A DNA stretch of 64,000 bases from Comamonadaceae bacterium (GCA_027483665.1 JAIXUC010000033.1:62001-126000), one strand, 5' to 3'; positions 7,904 to 17,637 are shown, numbered from the stretch's first letter. Program-made: numbers and translations. The notes: generated by a model not told the origin, from the letters alone.

Positions 7904-10042
7904 TCACCGCCGCTCGACCCGACCGTGGCGCTGCATCAACGCCCACTGGGCACCCGGGTCGGCGTGCGCACTGTGCCCGATTTGCAGCACTGCAGCCTCA
8001 CCGCCGGGCTGCACGCCAATGCCTGCGGGGTTCACCGGCTTGTAGCGTCCGTCCGGCCCCAACATCCAAGCGTCGCGTGCATCGAGCATGTAGGCCACCA
8101 AACACTCGTCAATGATTCGCTGGCGCAGAGCCGGGTCCGTGACAGGCCACGCCAACTCGATGCGCCGCAACATGTTGCGGTTCATCCAGTCGGCGCTGGA
8201 GAGGTAGACCTGATCGGACTCGCCTTCGCGGAAGTAAAACACGCGCGAGTGCTCCAAGAATCTGCCGATGATCGAGCGCACACGGATTCGATCGGTCAGT
8301 CCCGCGACCCCAGCCGGCAACATGCACGCGCCACGCACGATCAGGTCAATCTCGGTGCCCTGCTGCCCCGCTTGAACCAAGGCATTGATGAGCGCCTCGT
8401 CGGTGAGTGCATTCATCTTGAGCACGATTCGCGTGGACACGCCTTTAGATGCAGCAGTGCCCAAGGCCGCAATGCGCTCGATCAGGCGTTGATGCAACTG
8501 GAACGGTGCCATCCATGCCTTGGCCAGCGGTGCCAGGCGGCTTTGGCCAGACAGGTGCATGAAGATGTTCTCGACATCCTGGGTCAATGCGGGGTCGGCA
8601 GTGAGGTGGCTGATGTCGGTGTACAGGCGAGCTGTGCGGGGGTTGTAATTGCCTGTGGACAGGTGGGCATAGCGGCGCAGCTTGCGGCCTTCGCGGCGCG
8701 TGATCAGCATCATCTTGGCATGGGTCTTCAGGCCCACCACGCCATACAAAACCTGCGCACCCACAGACTCCAGCGCTTCGGCCCAGTTGATGTTGGCCTC
8801 TTCGTCGAAACGCGCCTTCAACTCCACGACCGCTGTCACCTCTTTACCTCTGCGCACGGCCTCCCGCAACAGGTCAATCAGCGTGGCATCCGCACCCGTG
8901 CGGTAGATGGTCTGGCGAATGGCCAGCACGTTGGGGTCTTCGACCGCTTCGCGCAGGAACTGCACCACGCCTTCGAAGCTCTGGAACGGCTGGTGAATGA
9001 GGACGTCACCCTGCTGCAGACGCTCAAACACACTTTGCCCGCTTGGCCACTCCCAGGACACGCGCGGGGCGTACGTCGGGAATTTCAACTCCGGACGGTC
9101 GATCAGGTCCACCAGTTGAGTCAGGCGCACCAAGTTCACGGGGCCATGCACGCGGTACAGCGCGGCTTCGGGCAGACCAAATTGCTTCAACAAAAACTCT
9201 GCCAAATGGTCTGAGCAAGCAGAAGCCACCTCCAAGCGCACAGCCTGGCCGTAGTGCCGATGCTGCAGGCCGTGGCGCAAGGCCGTGCGCAGGTTGCGGG
9301 CGTCATCTTCATCGACTGCAAGGTCGGAGTGACGTGTCACGCGGAATTGCGAAAACTGCGACACCTCGCGGTCTGGGAACAACTCGTGCAAATGCGAACG
9401 GATCACGCTGGAGAGCGAGACGAACAGCAGCTGTCCGGCTGGACACAGCTTGTCCGGCATGCGGCTCAGACGCGGCAACACCCGTGGCACCTTGACGATG
9501 GCCACCTCGTTCTCACGACCAAAGGCGTCCAGCCCATGCAGTCGGACGATGAAGTTCAAAGACTTGTTGGCCACCTGCGGGAAGGGGTGGGCCGGGTCCA
9601 GTGCCACGGGCACCAGCAGGGGTTTGACCTCGCGGTGAAAGTACTCGCTGACCCATCTGCGCTGCGCTTCACTGCGATCGACATGCGCCACGATGCGGAT
9701 GCCCTCTTTCGCAAAGGCAGGCATCAATGCGTCGTTGTACAGCGCGTACTGACGATCCACCAGCGCATGAACCGTGTCTGACAGCGCATGGAAGCTGGCT
9801 GCGCTGTAGCCGCCTTTGGCGTCGTGTTGCAGCGCCGCCGTCACATGAGGCTCTGCACGCACCTCGAAAAACTCGTCAAGGTTGGAAGAAAAAATGCACA
9901 GGTAGCGCAAGCGCTCGAGCAAAGGCACATGCTCGCTGGCAGCCCAGCCCAACACGCGCTCATTGAACGCCAGGATGCTGTGGTCGCGGTCGAGCAGATT
10001 CAGATTGCGGTTTGGTGGGGTCTTTGACTCAGGCGTCGACAT
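7904..10042 (-). CDS. ppk1: Polyphosphate kinase 1
   Basis: Reversible enzyme that polymerises the gamma-phosphate of ATP into polyphosphate via a phosphohistidine intermediate. From the ATG at 10042 it has 712 residues, in the family range. The N-terminal domain begins LLDRDHSILAFNERVLGWA. The catalytic histidine region reads YAHLSTGNYNPRTARLYTD, and IVRGACMLPAG marks the second active-site segment. An alternative ATG at 10072 adds 10 residues; neither has a clear ribosome site. The start lies inside the end of the glycosyltransferase gene (14-base overlap), so translation is probably coupled. sixA follows at 17 bases. Confidence 0.95.
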   Translation of the reverse strand: MSTPESKTPPNRNLNLLDRDHSILAFNERVLGWAASEHVPLLERLRYLCIFSSNLDEFFEVRAEPHVTAALQHDAKGGYSAASFHALSDTVHALVDRQYALYNDALMPAFAKEGIRIVAHVDRSEAQRRWVSEYFHREVKPLLVPVALDPAHPFPQVANKSLNFIVRLHGLDAFGRENEVAIVKVPRVLPRLSRMPDKLCPAGQLLFVSLSSVIRSHLHELFPDREVSQFSQFRVTRHSDLAVDEDDARNLRTALRHGLQHRHYGQAVRLEVASACSDHLAEFLLKQFGLPEAALYRVHGPVNLVRLTQLVDLIDRPELKFPTYAPRVSWEWPSGQSVFERLQQGDVLIHQPFQSFEGVVQFLREAVEDPNVLAIRQTIYRTGADATLIDLLREAVRRGKEVTAVVELKARFDEEANINWAEALESVGAQVLYGVVGLKTHAKMMLITRREGRKLRRYAHLSTGNYNPRTARLYTDISHLTADPALTQDVENIFMHLSGQSRLAPLAKAWMAPFQLHQRLIERIAALGTAASKGVSTRIVLKMNALTDEALINALVQAGQQGTEIDLIVRGACMLPAGVAGLTDRIRVRSIIGRFLEHSRVFYFREGESDQVYLSSADWMNRNMLRRIELAWPVTDPALRQRIIDECLVAYMLDARDAWMLGPDGRYKPVNPAGIGVQPGGEAAVLQIGHSAHADPGAQWALMQRHGRVERR

Positions 10043-11135
10043 GGACGGTTTGGGAGGCTTGCGGCGGGACATGCGCTTGATTGTGGCTGACCGTTTGGCT
10101 CGCCGGCACCAAGTGCGAAACAAAGCTCGCTGCAGCCTGTGCCCATGAAAACCGCGAGGCGCGCGCCCGGGCATCTTGCCGTGGCGTGCTCAACGCACCA
10201 AAAACTGCCTGGCGCAGATCTTCATCCAATACGCCGCCCAATCGGTGCTCGCGGCCTTCGCGTTGAACCGCTGGCCCCAAGACCTCCAACGGGCCATCCA
10301 CGGGGTAAGCGGCGACAGGCGTGCCGCAAGCCATGGCCTCGAGCATCACCAAGCCGAAGGTTTCGCACCGACTTGGAAAAACAAACACATCCGATGCGGC
10401 ATATGCCTTCGCCAACACATCGCGCGGCAACAGACCGACCCATTTCACCTGGGGGTATCGCTCGCGCAGCCCAGCCTCCAGGGGGCCTACGCCACAGACG
10501 ACCTTGGAGCCGGGAATGTCCAACTGCAAAAACGCTTCGATGTTCTTTTCGTAGGACACACGCCCCACGAACAAGGACACGGGGCGGGTGAGCAAACCCA
10601 AATTCGGCGATTGCCGTGGCTCGTCCACGTAGCTGAAGAGCTCGGTGTCCACGCCATGCGTCCACTGTCGCAAGTTGCCAAATCCGCGGTTGTGCAGCAT
10701 GTTCAACACGCCTTCGGTTGGCACCATCACACCGGACGAAGGTTTATGGAAATGCTTGAACAAGGCGTAACCAAACGACAAAGGCACGCCCATCGCGGCT
10801 TTCAAAATCTCAGGAAAGCGGGTGTGAAAGGCCGTGGTGAAGGCCAGCCCATGCCGCAAGCAATAACGCCGCCCAGCCCAGCCCAGCGGCCCTTCTGTGG
10901 CCAGGTGAATTGCGTCGGGGGCGAAGGCGTCGAGGCGCCTGGACAGCTCACGCTTGGGCCTCACTGCCAAGTCAATTCCTGCGTAGCCCGGGCACGGCCG
11001 GGTGCGGAACAAGCCTGGGTGAATGACCTCCACCACATGGCCCAAAAGCGTCAGCTCTCGCACCAACTCGACCAAAGTGGTGACGACTCCGTTGACCTGC
11101 GGTGCCCATGCATCTGTCACCAGTGCGACTTTCAT
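10029..11135 (-). CDS. GT4-family glycosyltransferase (candidate Agt-type lipid glycosyltransferase)
   Basis: A 368-residue GT-B fold glycosyltransferase. The N-terminal MKVALVTDAWAPQVNGVV and the GRVSYEKNIEAFL and FPSRCETFGLVMLEAMACG segments are typical of GT4 enzymes that transfer sugars to lipid acceptors, such as the Agt and mannosyltransferase groups. The start at 11135 has an AGAGG ribosome site. It overlaps the preceding phosphoesterase gene by four bases. In several bacteria a PlcP-type phospholipase C and a GT4 enzyme are adjacent and together replace phospholipids by glycolipids under phosphate limitation. Assigning that role here is inference from neighbourhood and family; donor sugar and acceptor are unknown. 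Confidence 0.85.
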   Translation of the reverse strand: MKVALVTDAWAPQVNGVVTTLVELVRELTLLGHVVEVIHPGLFRTRPCPGYAGIDLAVRPKRELSRRLDAFAPDAIHLATEGPLGWAGRRYCLRHGLAFTTAFHTRFPEILKAAMGVPLSFGYALFKHFHKPSSGVMVPTEGVLNMLHNRGFGNLRQWTHGVDTELFSYVDEPRQSPNLGLLTRPVSLFVGRVSYEKNIEAFLQLDIPGSKVVCGVGPLEAGLRERYPQVKWVGLLPRDVLAKAYAASDVFVFPSRCETFGLVMLEAMACGTPVAAYPVDGPLEVLGPAVQREGREHRLGGVLDEDLRQAVFGALSTPRQDARARASRFSWAQAAASFVSHLVPASQTVSHNQAHVPPQASQTVHVDA

Positions 11136-11995
11136 GCAAGGACCTCTTGCGCTCGGGGCGCTGATAACTTGGACGCGGGATGGGTCGACCAGCGCACCAG
11201 CTCCAAGCGCCCATCCATGTGCTCGACCAAGCCGGTGTGGCTTTCCACCCAATCGCCGTCGTTGCAGTACAGCACGCCGTCGATCTCGCGCATTTCAGCG
11301 CGGTGGATGTGGCCGCACACCACGCCATGGAGGCCGCGTCGGCCTGCTTCGGCAGCCACAGCACGTTCGAAATCAGTCACATAGTTCAGTGCGGTCTTGA
11401 CCTTGTGCTTCAGGAAAGCCGACAGCGACCAGTAGGGCAATCCCAGCCGCGCACGCAGCGAATTCAGGTAGCGGTTAAGGCGCAAAGTGAACTCATAGAG
11501 GTTGTCACCCAAGTAGGCCAGCCACTTGGCGCACTGCACCACCGCATCGAAGTAGTCGCCATGAACCACCCAGAGGCGGCGACCGTCTGCGGTGGTGTGG
11601 ACAGCCTCTTCCACCACCTCGATTCCGCCGAAGTGATGGCCCACGAAATGCCGTGCGAACTCATCATGGTTACCGGGCACGAACACCACACGGCAACCTT
11701 TGCGCGCGCGCCTCAGCAGCTTTTGTATGACGTCGTTATGCGCTTGCGGCCAATACCATCGACGGCGCAGTTGCCACCCGTCGATGATGTCGCCAATGAG
11801 GTAGAGCTGCTCACTGGGGTGGGCCTTGAGAAAGTCCAACACGGCTTCAGCCTGACATCCCGGGGTGCCCAAGTGCAGGTCTGACACGAACACCGTGCGG
11901 TACCTGGGGTAGGCCGAGTCCTCGTCGGCGTCCGAAGCCGTGCTTGCGGCTTGGACCTTTGCAGCCATGTCCCAAGCGTCGCGGGCGCTGCGCAT
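11132..11995 (-). CDS. Calcineurin-like metallophosphoesterase, PlcP/LpxH type
   Basis: A 287-residue binuclear metallophosphatase. Metal-binding motifs are in order: DLHLG (residues 39-43), GDIIDGW (68-74), GNHDE (108-112), VHGDYFD (144-150) and CGHIHRAE (227-234). The family (COG2908) contains LpxH, which cleaves UDP-diacylglucosamine in lipid A synthesis, and PlcP, which removes phospholipid headgroups during phosphate starvation. I favour PlcP-like for three reasons: it is about 45 residues longer than LpxH, it sits in front of a GT4 gene, and it is near Pst/Ppk genes. Its ATG shares a base with the upstream stop codon (TGATG), so it is translationally coupled. Substrate is unproven. Confidence 0.8.
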   Translation of the reverse strand: MRSARDAWDMAAKVQAASTASDADEDSAYPRYRTVFVSDLHLGTPGCQAEAVLDFLKAHPSEQLYLIGDIIDGWQLRRRWYWPQAHNDVIQKLLRRARKGCRVVFVPGNHDEFARHFVGHHFGGIEVVEEAVHTTADGRRLWVVHGDYFDAVVQCAKWLAYLGDNLYEFTLRLNRYLNSLRARLGLPYWSLSAFLKHKVKTALNYVTDFERAVAAEAGRRGLHGVVCGHIHRAEMREIDGVLYCNDGDWVESHTGLVEHMDGRLELVRWSTHPASKLSAPRAQEVLA

Positions 11996-12816
11996 CAGAG
12001 CCCTAACAAGTGCTTGCGATAGCGGGCTGGCATATCGGCCAGTCGCAGCAACATGGGCAAGTCCGCGGTGTGAAAGTCGGGGTCCCACGCCGGCGGGCCG
12101 AGAATTTTGGTGCCCAGCTTCAAGTAAGCGCTGATGAGCGGCGGCGGTGCCACGGGCAGACTCCCATCGAGCCGGTCCACTGGCAGGGCCACGCGCGGAA
12201 CGACGTGGTGCTCGATGGGGGCCAAATGCGTCTGGCGCAGCTGCTGCCAGATGCTTGCAGCCACATCACCACTGAGCACGCCGTTGTGCAGCATGGGGAT
12301 GCTGGCGCAGCCAATCATGCTGTCAAGCCGGTTGCGGCCCATGAAGTCGAACAGCGCGCCCCACAAAGCCAACACCACGCCACCCTGGCGATGGTCGGGA
12401 TGCACGCAGCTGCGCCCCAGCTCGACCATGCGCGGACGCAGGTTGCGAAGGCGCGTCAGGTCGAACTCGGTGTCGCTGTAGGTGCTGCCAATGCGCTGAG
12501 CCTGCGCAGGCGTGAGCATGCGATAGGTGCCGACCACAGCGCTGGTGGCGACGTCGCGAACCAGCAGGTGTTCGCAGTAATCGTCGAACAAATCAATGTC
12601 GTGCCCTGGGATGGGGGTGTTCAGGCGCGCACCCATCTCAGTTGCGAACACAGCAAACCTCAGGCGCTGCGCTTCGCGCACCTCATCCTGGTGCTGAGCC
12701 CAGGAAACGGTAATCCGGGCGGAATCGGGGACCAGCCGAAGGCGCGGCTGAACTTGGCTGTGTCTGGTGTCAGGCGTTGCGATGGCTTGATTCATGCGCG
12801 GCAGTTTGCTGCGCAT
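11995..12816 (-). CDS. OlsB-like GNAT N-acyltransferase
   Basis: A 273-residue protein of the hemolysin-like/OlsB acyltransferase group of the GNAT superfamily (COG3176). Core features are the EAQRLRFAVFATEMGARL segment near residues 47-65, LVRDVATSAVVGTYRML, and ELGRSCVHPDHRQGGVVLALW, the acyl-thioester binding region. OlsB transfers a 3-hydroxy fatty acid from acyl carrier protein to ornithine, the first step to phosphorus-free ornithine lipids. No OlsA (PlsC-type) gene is adjacent, so the product could be a lyso-lipid or another N-acyl amino acid. An alternative ATG is at 12795. It heads a run of five coupled genes ending with ppk1-sixA. Confidence 0.8.
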   Translation of the reverse strand: MRSKLPRMNQAIATPDTRHSQVQPRLRLVPDSARITVSWAQHQDEVREAQRLRFAVFATEMGARLNTPIPGHDIDLFDDYCEHLLVRDVATSAVVGTYRMLTPAQAQRIGSTYSDTEFDLTRLRNLRPRMVELGRSCVHPDHRQGGVVLALWGALFDFMGRNRLDSMIGCASIPMLHNGVLSGDVAASIWQQLRQTHLAPIEHHVVPRVALPVDRLDGSLPVAPPPLISAYLKLGTKILGPPAWDPDFHTADLPMLLRLADMPARYRKHLLGL

Positions 12817-12835
12817 GAGTGACGACCACGTGTCA

Positions 12836-12882
12836 ATTGATGGGCTGTTTCGTGACAGCCGCGCACGCCCAGTGACAGCCGC
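12836..12882 (-). promoter_or_regulatory. Direct repeat with PhoB-like half-sites before the olsB-like gene
   Basis: An exact 11-base direct repeat GTGACAGCCGC occurs at 12852-12862 and 12872-12882. On the minus strand each reads GCTGTCAC, a strong PhoB half-site. The proximal one is followed after 10 bases by ATCAAT (plus 12836-12841), the same spacing to a -10 as at pstS and the fasciclin gene. The half-sites are 20 bases apart, not 11 or 22, so this is not a canonical Pho box and PhoB control is only suggested. Confidence 0.4.
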
Positions 12883-12902
12883 TCAAGCCAAACGCGTGCG
12901 GC

Positions 12903-13397
12903 TTAGACGAGCTTTTTCTGGAGGAACTCGGCTGTGCCCATGGCAGGGTCCAGCGCATAAGCTGCAAACCCCAAACGGCGGTACAGGGCCTGTGCAGAAC
13001 GGTTGCCCTGCAAGACTTCCAGCGTGATCTTGCAGGCACCCCGCTCTCGGGCGACCTGCTCGACCAATTGCATCATGGCCGGAGCCAGCCCCTGACCCCT
13101 TGCCGCGGGCACCACGACTACATCGTGGACATTGACTAGGGGAAGTGCTGCAAAGGTGGAAAAACCCATCAGGCAATTGATAAGTCCTGCAGGCTGCTGC
13201 CCAACCCAGGCGCCGACGCTGAAAGCGCCTTGCACTGACGCCAAGGCGGGCACTAAACGCTGCAGAACGTCTGGGGAAAGTGCTGCCCCACCGCCAGCCG
13301 GATCGCTGGCGTAGGTTTGCATCATGTTCAGAATCATGGCCGCGTCATGGCCATCGGCGTAATTCAGCACCCGAACACTGCCGTCGGTGGCCTTCAT
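12903..13397 (-). CDS. GNAT-family N-acetyltransferase
   Basis: A 164-residue acetyltransferase with the GNAT acetyl-CoA loop: [19 protein letters not shown] (motif A, R-x-x-G-x-G-like) and the C-terminal [15 protein letters not shown]. The substrate is not evident; it may acetylate a small molecule or a protein N-terminus. The ATG at 13397 overlaps the glmM stop by four bases (ATGA), so it is translationally coupled to glmM. Eighty-six bases separate it from the olsB-like gene, where a new promoter is suspected. Confidence 0.85.
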   Translation of the reverse strand: MKATDGSVRVLNYADGHDAAMILNMMQTYASDPAGGGAALSPDVLQRLVPALASVQGAFSVGAWVGQQPAGLINCLMGFSTFAALPLVNVHDVVVVPAARGQGLAPAMMQLVEQVARERGACKITLEVLQGNRSAQALYRRLGFAAYALDPAMGTAEFLQKKLV

Positions 13398-14737
13398 GCG
13401 CCGGCCGCCTCTGCCAAGCGCTGCGCCCATTGCTGAGCTTGCTTCGCGTCTCGCGCTTCCACCATGACACGCAGCACCGGCTCAGTCCCGCTGGCACGAA
13501 TGAGCACCCGACCATGGCCCGACAGCGCCGACTCAGCTTGTTGTGCTGCGGCCACCAGATGGGGGTTGCTGAGCCAGTCGCGCGCAGCCGCTGACGAGTC
13601 TTGCAACTTCACGTTCAGCAACACCTGAGGGAACAACACCAAGCCTTGCAGGCACTCCGCCAGCGTGAATTGGCGCCGCACACAGGCCTGCAGCACAGCC
13701 AGCGCAGCAACCATCCCGTCACCCGTTGTGTGCTTGTCGAGCAACAAGAGATGACCAGAACCTTCTCCGCCCAATACCCAGCCACGTGCCTGCAACTGCT
13801 CCAGCACGTATCGGTCACCCACTTTGGCACGCTCCAACTGCACGCCCTGCGCGCTCAGCGCTTGCTCAACGGCCATGTTGGTCATGAGCGTGCCCACCAC
13901 ACCAGGCAGCACCTCGCCACGCTGCAAGCGGTCGCCAGCAAGTAAAAACAACAACTCGTCACCGTTGTAGAGCCGCCCTTGGTGGTCAACCATTTGAAGT
14001 CTGTCTGCATCGCCATCAAGCGCCACCCCGAAGTCCGCGCCCGCGGCCAACACCGCGTCAACCAAGGCCTGTGGATGCGTGGCACCCACGCCTTGGTTGA
14101 TGTTGAGCCCGTCTGGAGCGCAACCGATGGAAATCACCTCTGCACCCAACTCGTGAAACACCTTCGGCGCGACCTGGTAGGCCGCTCCGTGGGCCGCGTC
14201 CACCACCAGCTTGAGACCGCGCAGGCTCAGATGGGCGTCCAGGGTGCTTTTGCAGAACTCGATGTAGCGGCCAGCCGCGTCGTTCAATCGGCGGGCACGG
14301 CCAAGGTCCGATGAGTCGACCCAAGCCGGTGCAAGGTCTAACTCAGCCTCCACTGCCAGTTCCCAGGCATCGTCGAGCTTGGTGCCCTGGGCGCTGAAAA
14401 ACTTGATGCCGTTGTCGCTAAATGGGTTGTGGCTGGCACTGATCACCACACCCAAGCTGGCTCGTTGCCCGCGCGTCAGGTAGGCCACGGCAGGCGTAGG
14501 AATGGGTCCGAGCAGCATCACGTCGACGCCAGCCGAGTTGAAGCCGGACTCCATGGCGCTCTCCAGCATGTAGCCTGAAATGCGGGTGTCTTTGCCAATC
14601 AACACCAGCGGCCGAACTTCGGTACGCCGCAGCACGCGGCCCACGGCGTGCGCGAGGCGCAATACAAAGTCTGGGGTGATGGGTGCCAACCCCACAGCAC
14701 CGCGGATGCCATCGGTGCCGAAATATCGTCTGGTCAT
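13394..14737 (-). CDS. glmM: Phosphoglucosamine mutase
   Basis: Converts glucosamine-6-phosphate to glucosamine-1-phosphate for UDP-GlcNAc, hence peptidoglycan and lipopolysaccharide. The 447-residue length is typical. The N-terminus [11 protein letters not shown], the active-site phosphoserine loop [11 protein letters not shown], the metal-binding DGDADR and the C-terminal phosphate-binding [12 protein letters not shown] are all present. The start overlaps the folP stop by four bases. folP-glmM order is widely conserved in proteobacteria. Confidence 0.97.
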   Translation of the reverse strand: MTRRYFGTDGIRGAVGLAPITPDFVLRLAHAVGRVLRRTEVRPLVLIGKDTRISGYMLESAMESGFNSAGVDVMLLGPIPTPAVAYLTRGQRASLGVVISASHNPFSDNGIKFFSAQGTKLDDAWELAVEAELDLAPAWVDSSDLGRARRLNDAAGRYIEFCKSTLDAHLSLRGLKLVVDAAHGAAYQVAPKVFHELGAEVISIGCAPDGLNINQGVGATHPQALVDAVLAAGADFGVALDGDADRLQMVDHQGRLYNGDELLFLLAGDRLQRGEVLPGVVGTLMTNMAVEQALSAQGVQLERAKVGDRYVLEQLQARGWVLGGEGSGHLLLLDKHTTGDGMVAALAVLQACVRRQFTLAECLQGLVLFPQVLLNVKLQDSSAAARDWLSNPHLVAAAQQAESALSGHGRVLIRASGTEPVLRVMVEARDAKQAQQWAQRLAEAAGA

Positions 14738-15600
14738 TCGGTTGATCTTAGCTTTGCCACCACGCGCATCGCTTGCACGGTGGCGCGCACGTCATGCACA
14801 CGCAGCACCTGCGCGCCACGCTCCACAGCCAATACCGCAGCGACCACGCTCGGCACCATGCGCGCTTGTGCGCTTAGCGCGGCCGCCTCGGCCAAACCAT
14901 CAGCAACTACGGCTGCCAGCGAGCTCTTTCTGGACCAACCCACCAGTTGCACACAGCCCTCCACATGCCATGCAGCTTGATGTGCCAACAGGCTGAAATT
15001 TTGGTCCACCGTTTTGCCGAAACCGATACCTGCATCCACAGCCACACGGGACAAACCGATGCCCGATGTCTGCACTGCCCGCACCCGCTCTTTGAGGAAG
15101 CCAGCCACTTGCTCCACCACATGGCCTTGCAAGGTGTCGGTCTGCATGGTTTGCGGCTCACGGTGCATGTGCATCAGACAAAGTCCGCAGGAGGGATGCG
15201 CCGCCACGGCTTGGAGTGCGCCAGGCTGACGCAGTGCCCATATGTCGTTGATGATGTCTGCGCCCATGTCCAGCACAGCCTGCATCACTTGCGGTTTGTA
15301 GGTGTCCACCGAGACCGGGCAACCCATTTGCAGCGCACCTCGGACCACGGGCAACAGGCGGCGCATCTCTTCTTCTAGGGGAACTGGGGGCGCACCTGGA
15401 CGACTGGATTCCGCACCAATGTCCAAGACGTCTGCGCCTTCGGCCAGCAGCTGCTCGCAATGCCGAAGTGCAGCGGCGTCGCCCAGAAACTGACCGCCAT
15501 CTGAAAACGAATCAGGCGTGACGTTAACGATGCCCATGACCAACGTCTTATCCAGCAGCAGCCGGTGACGGGTCGTTTGCCAGTACGCAGGAGCGAGCAT
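14734..15600 (-). CDS. folP: Dihydropteroate synthase
   Basis: Folate pathway enzyme joining p-aminobenzoate to dihydropterin pyrophosphate; the target of sulfonamides. The 288 residues include [15 protein letters not shown] near residue 22, [11 protein letters not shown] (the pterin-site loop), [11 protein letters not shown] and the C-terminal [13 protein letters not shown] strong terminator lies just 12 bases before the start codon, so expression needs read-through or a local promoter in 15643-15723. Translation is coupled to glmM downstream. Confidence 0.96.
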   Translation of the reverse strand: MLAPAYWQTTRHRLLLDKTLVMGIVNVTPDSFSDGGQFLGDAAALRHCEQLLAEGADVLDIGAESSRPGAPPVPLEEEMRRLLPVVRGALQMGCPVSVDTYKPQVMQAVLDMGADIINDIWALRQPGALQAVAAHPSCGLCLMHMHREPQTMQTDTLQGHVVEQVAGFLKERVRAVQTSGIGLSRVAVDAGIGFGKTVDQNFSLLAHQAAWHVEGCVQLVGWSRKSSLAAVVADGLAEAAALSAQARMVPSVVAAVLAVERGAQVLRVHDVRATVQAMRVVAKLRSTE

Positions 15601-15611
15601 GGGGATTCTTC

Positions 15612-15642
15612 AAAAGAAAAACGGGGCCACGCGGGGCCCCGT
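15612..15642 (-). terminator. Terminator between ftsH and folP
   Basis: On the minus strand a perfect 8-bp stem ACGGGGCC / GGCCCCGT (plus 15621-15628 and 15635-15642, 6-base loop) is followed by TTTTCTTTT (plus 15612-15620). It lies 82 bases after the ftsH stop codon and ends 12 bases before the folP ATG, so it could act as an attenuator for folP-glmM. Confidence 0.85.
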
Positions 15643-15723
15643 CAGTTCCAACCATTCACCTGGAGTCAGCCAGCCATGCAACCCAAAGCTGGATGACGCT
15701 GGAAGAACAATTGGTTTCCTCGC

Positions 15724-17637
15724 TTAGGCGGCACTCGGGGCTGGATCGGTCTTCACCGCCGCGTTGCCATCACTGTCGCCCCCGGGTGGCGGGGTGCGTG
15801 GTGTCCAGTCCTTCGGTGGGCGGGGCGCGCGGCCGGCCATGATGTCGTCGAGCTGGTCACTGTCGATGGTTTCCCACTCCAGCAGCGCCTTCGCCATCGC
15901 GTGCATCTTTTCGCTGTTGTCTTCAATCAGGCCACGAGCCAACGCGTACTGCTGGTCGATGATGCGGCGCACTTCTGCGTCCACCTTCTGCATGGTTTGC
16001 TCACTCATGTTGGTCGTTTTGGTGACCGAGCGACCCAGAAACACTTCGCCCTCGTTCTCCGCGTACACCATAGGACCGAGTGCGTCGGTCATACCGTAGC
16101 GCATGACCATGTCACGGGCGATCTGCGTAGCCCGCTCGAAATCATTCGAGGCGCCGGTGGTCATCTGGTGCATGAACACCTCTTCTGCGATGCGCCCGCC
16201 AAACAGCATGCTGATCTGGTTGAGCATGAACTCTTTGTCGTAGCTGTAGCGGTCCTGAGCCGGCAGGCTCATCGTCACGCCCAAAGCCCGTCCGCGGGGG
16301 ATGATGGTGACTTTGTGCACCGGATCGCACTTGGGCAACAACTTCCCAATCAGAGCGTGACCCGACTCGTGGTACGCCGTGTTGCGCCTTTCCTCTTCAG
16401 GCATCACCATGCTCTTGCGCTCTGGGCCCATGAGAATTTTGTCTTTGGCGCGCTCGAAGTCTTGCATCTCCACCACGCGCGCATTGCGTCTGGCCGCCAT
16501 CAAGGCCGCCTCGTTGCACAAGTTCGCCAAGTCAGCACCACTCATGCCGGGCGTTCCACGTGCAATCACGCTGGGGCTGACGTCTTGCCCGATCGGGACC
16601 TTGCGCATGTGGACGTTCAAGATCTGTTCACGACCACGGATATCCGGCAAGGTGACATAAACCTGCCGGTCGAAACGTCCTGGCCGCAGCAGTGCGGCGT
16701 CCAAAATGTCCGGCCTGTTGGTGGCCGCCACAACGATCACGCCCAAGTTGGTCTCGAAGCCATCCATCTCCACCAGCATCTGGTTGAGGGTTTGCTCGCG
16801 TTCATCGTTGCCACCGCCCAAGCCAGCCCCACGTTGACGACCGACTGCGTCAATTTCGTCAATGAAGATGATGCAGGGAGCGTTCTTCTTCGCGTTGTCG
16901 AACATATCGCGAACCCGGGCCGCCCCGACGCCAACGAACATTTCCACGAAGTCGGAGCCAGAGATACTGAAAAAGGGAACCTTCGCTTCTCCAGCAATGC
17001 CTTTGGCGAGCAGGGTTTTACCAGTGCCGGGAGGTCCCACCAACAGCAAACCCCGAGGAATGCGTCCGCCAAGCTTCTGGAATTTTTGAGGGTCCTTAAG
17101 GAAATCAACGACTTCCTTGACTTCTTCTTTTGCTTCGTCGCAGCCAGCCACGTCCGCAAACGTGACCTGGTTGTTGTTTTCGTCGAGCATGCGCGCCTTG
17201 CTCTTGCCAAAGCTGAATGCTCCGCCCTTGCCGCCCCCCTGCATCTGGCGCATGAAGTAAATCCAAACCCCGATCAGCAGCAGCATCGGCCCCCAACTGA
17301 CCAACAACGTCATCAGCAAAGAGCCCTCTTCGCGCGGGCGCACATCGAACTTCACATCGTTGGCAATCAGATCACCAACCAGACCTCTGTCCAAAAACGT
17401 GGCGTTGGTCCGAATGCGTCGATCGTCTTGGGTGATGGCAACGATCTCCGTGCCGCCTTGACCTTCCGCAATGGTCGCTTGCTTGATGCGGTTGTTTCGC
17501 ACTTCCTCAAGGAAGTCCGAGTAAGCGACATAGTTGGCACCCGCTGCGCCCCGGCTATCAAACTGTTTGAAAACCGTGAAGAGCACCAGGCCGATCACGA
17601 GCCAGACCGCAATTTTGGAAAACCACTGATTGTTCAA
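15724..17637 (-). CDS. ftsH: FtsH, membrane ATP-dependent zinc metalloprotease
   Basis: Inner-membrane AAA+ protease that degrades misfolded membrane proteins and regulators such as LpxC and sigma32 in model bacteria. The 637 residues comprise TM1 (about 7-23), a periplasmic domain, TM2 (about 105-123), the AAA+ module with GPPGTGKT and FIDEID, the second region of homology, and the protease domain with the zinc motif HESGH. It starts with an unusual TTG at 17637 behind GGGAG at good spacing; this gives the family N-terminus [12 protein letters not shown] sigma32-like promoter precedes it and a terminator follows. rlmE, usually its upstream neighbour, is 36 kb away. Confidence 0.97.
   Translation of the reverse strand: MNNQWFSKIAVWLVIGLVLFTVFKQFDSRGAAGANYVAYSDFLEEVRNNRIKQATIAEGQGGTEIVAITQDDRRIRTNATFLDRGLVGDLIANDVKFDVRPREEGSLLMTLLVSWGPMLLLIGVWIYFMRQMQGGGKGGAFSFGKSKARMLDENNNQVTFADVAGCDEAKEEVKEVVDFLKDPQKFQKLGGRIPRGLLLVGPPGTGKTLLAKGIAGEAKVPFFSISGSDFVEMFVGVGAARVRDMFDNAKKNAPCIIFIDEIDAVGRQRGAGLGGGNDEREQTLNQMLVEMDGFETNLGVIVVAATNRPDILDAALLRPGRFDRQVYVTLPDIRGREQILNVHMRKVPIGQDVSPSVIARGTPGMSGADLANLCNEAALMAARRNARVVEMQDFERAKDKILMGPERKSMVMPEEERRNTAYHESGHALIGKLLPKCDPVHKVTIIPRGRALGVTMSLPAQDRYSYDKEFMLNQISMLFGGRIAEEVFMHQMTTGASNDFERATQIARDMVMRYGMTDALGPMVYAENEGEVFLGRSVTKTTNMSEQTMQKVDAEVRRIIDQQYALARGLIEDNSEKMHAMAKALLEWETIDSDQLDDIMAGRAPRPPKDWTPRTPPPGGDSDGNAAVKTDPAPSAA

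Noticed and set aside
11132-11995. Calling the metallophosphoesterase LpxH
   Set aside because: Motifs fit the wider family, but length, the adjacent GT4 gene and the phosphate context favour a PlcP-like enzyme; kept unnamed because sequence alone does not settle it.
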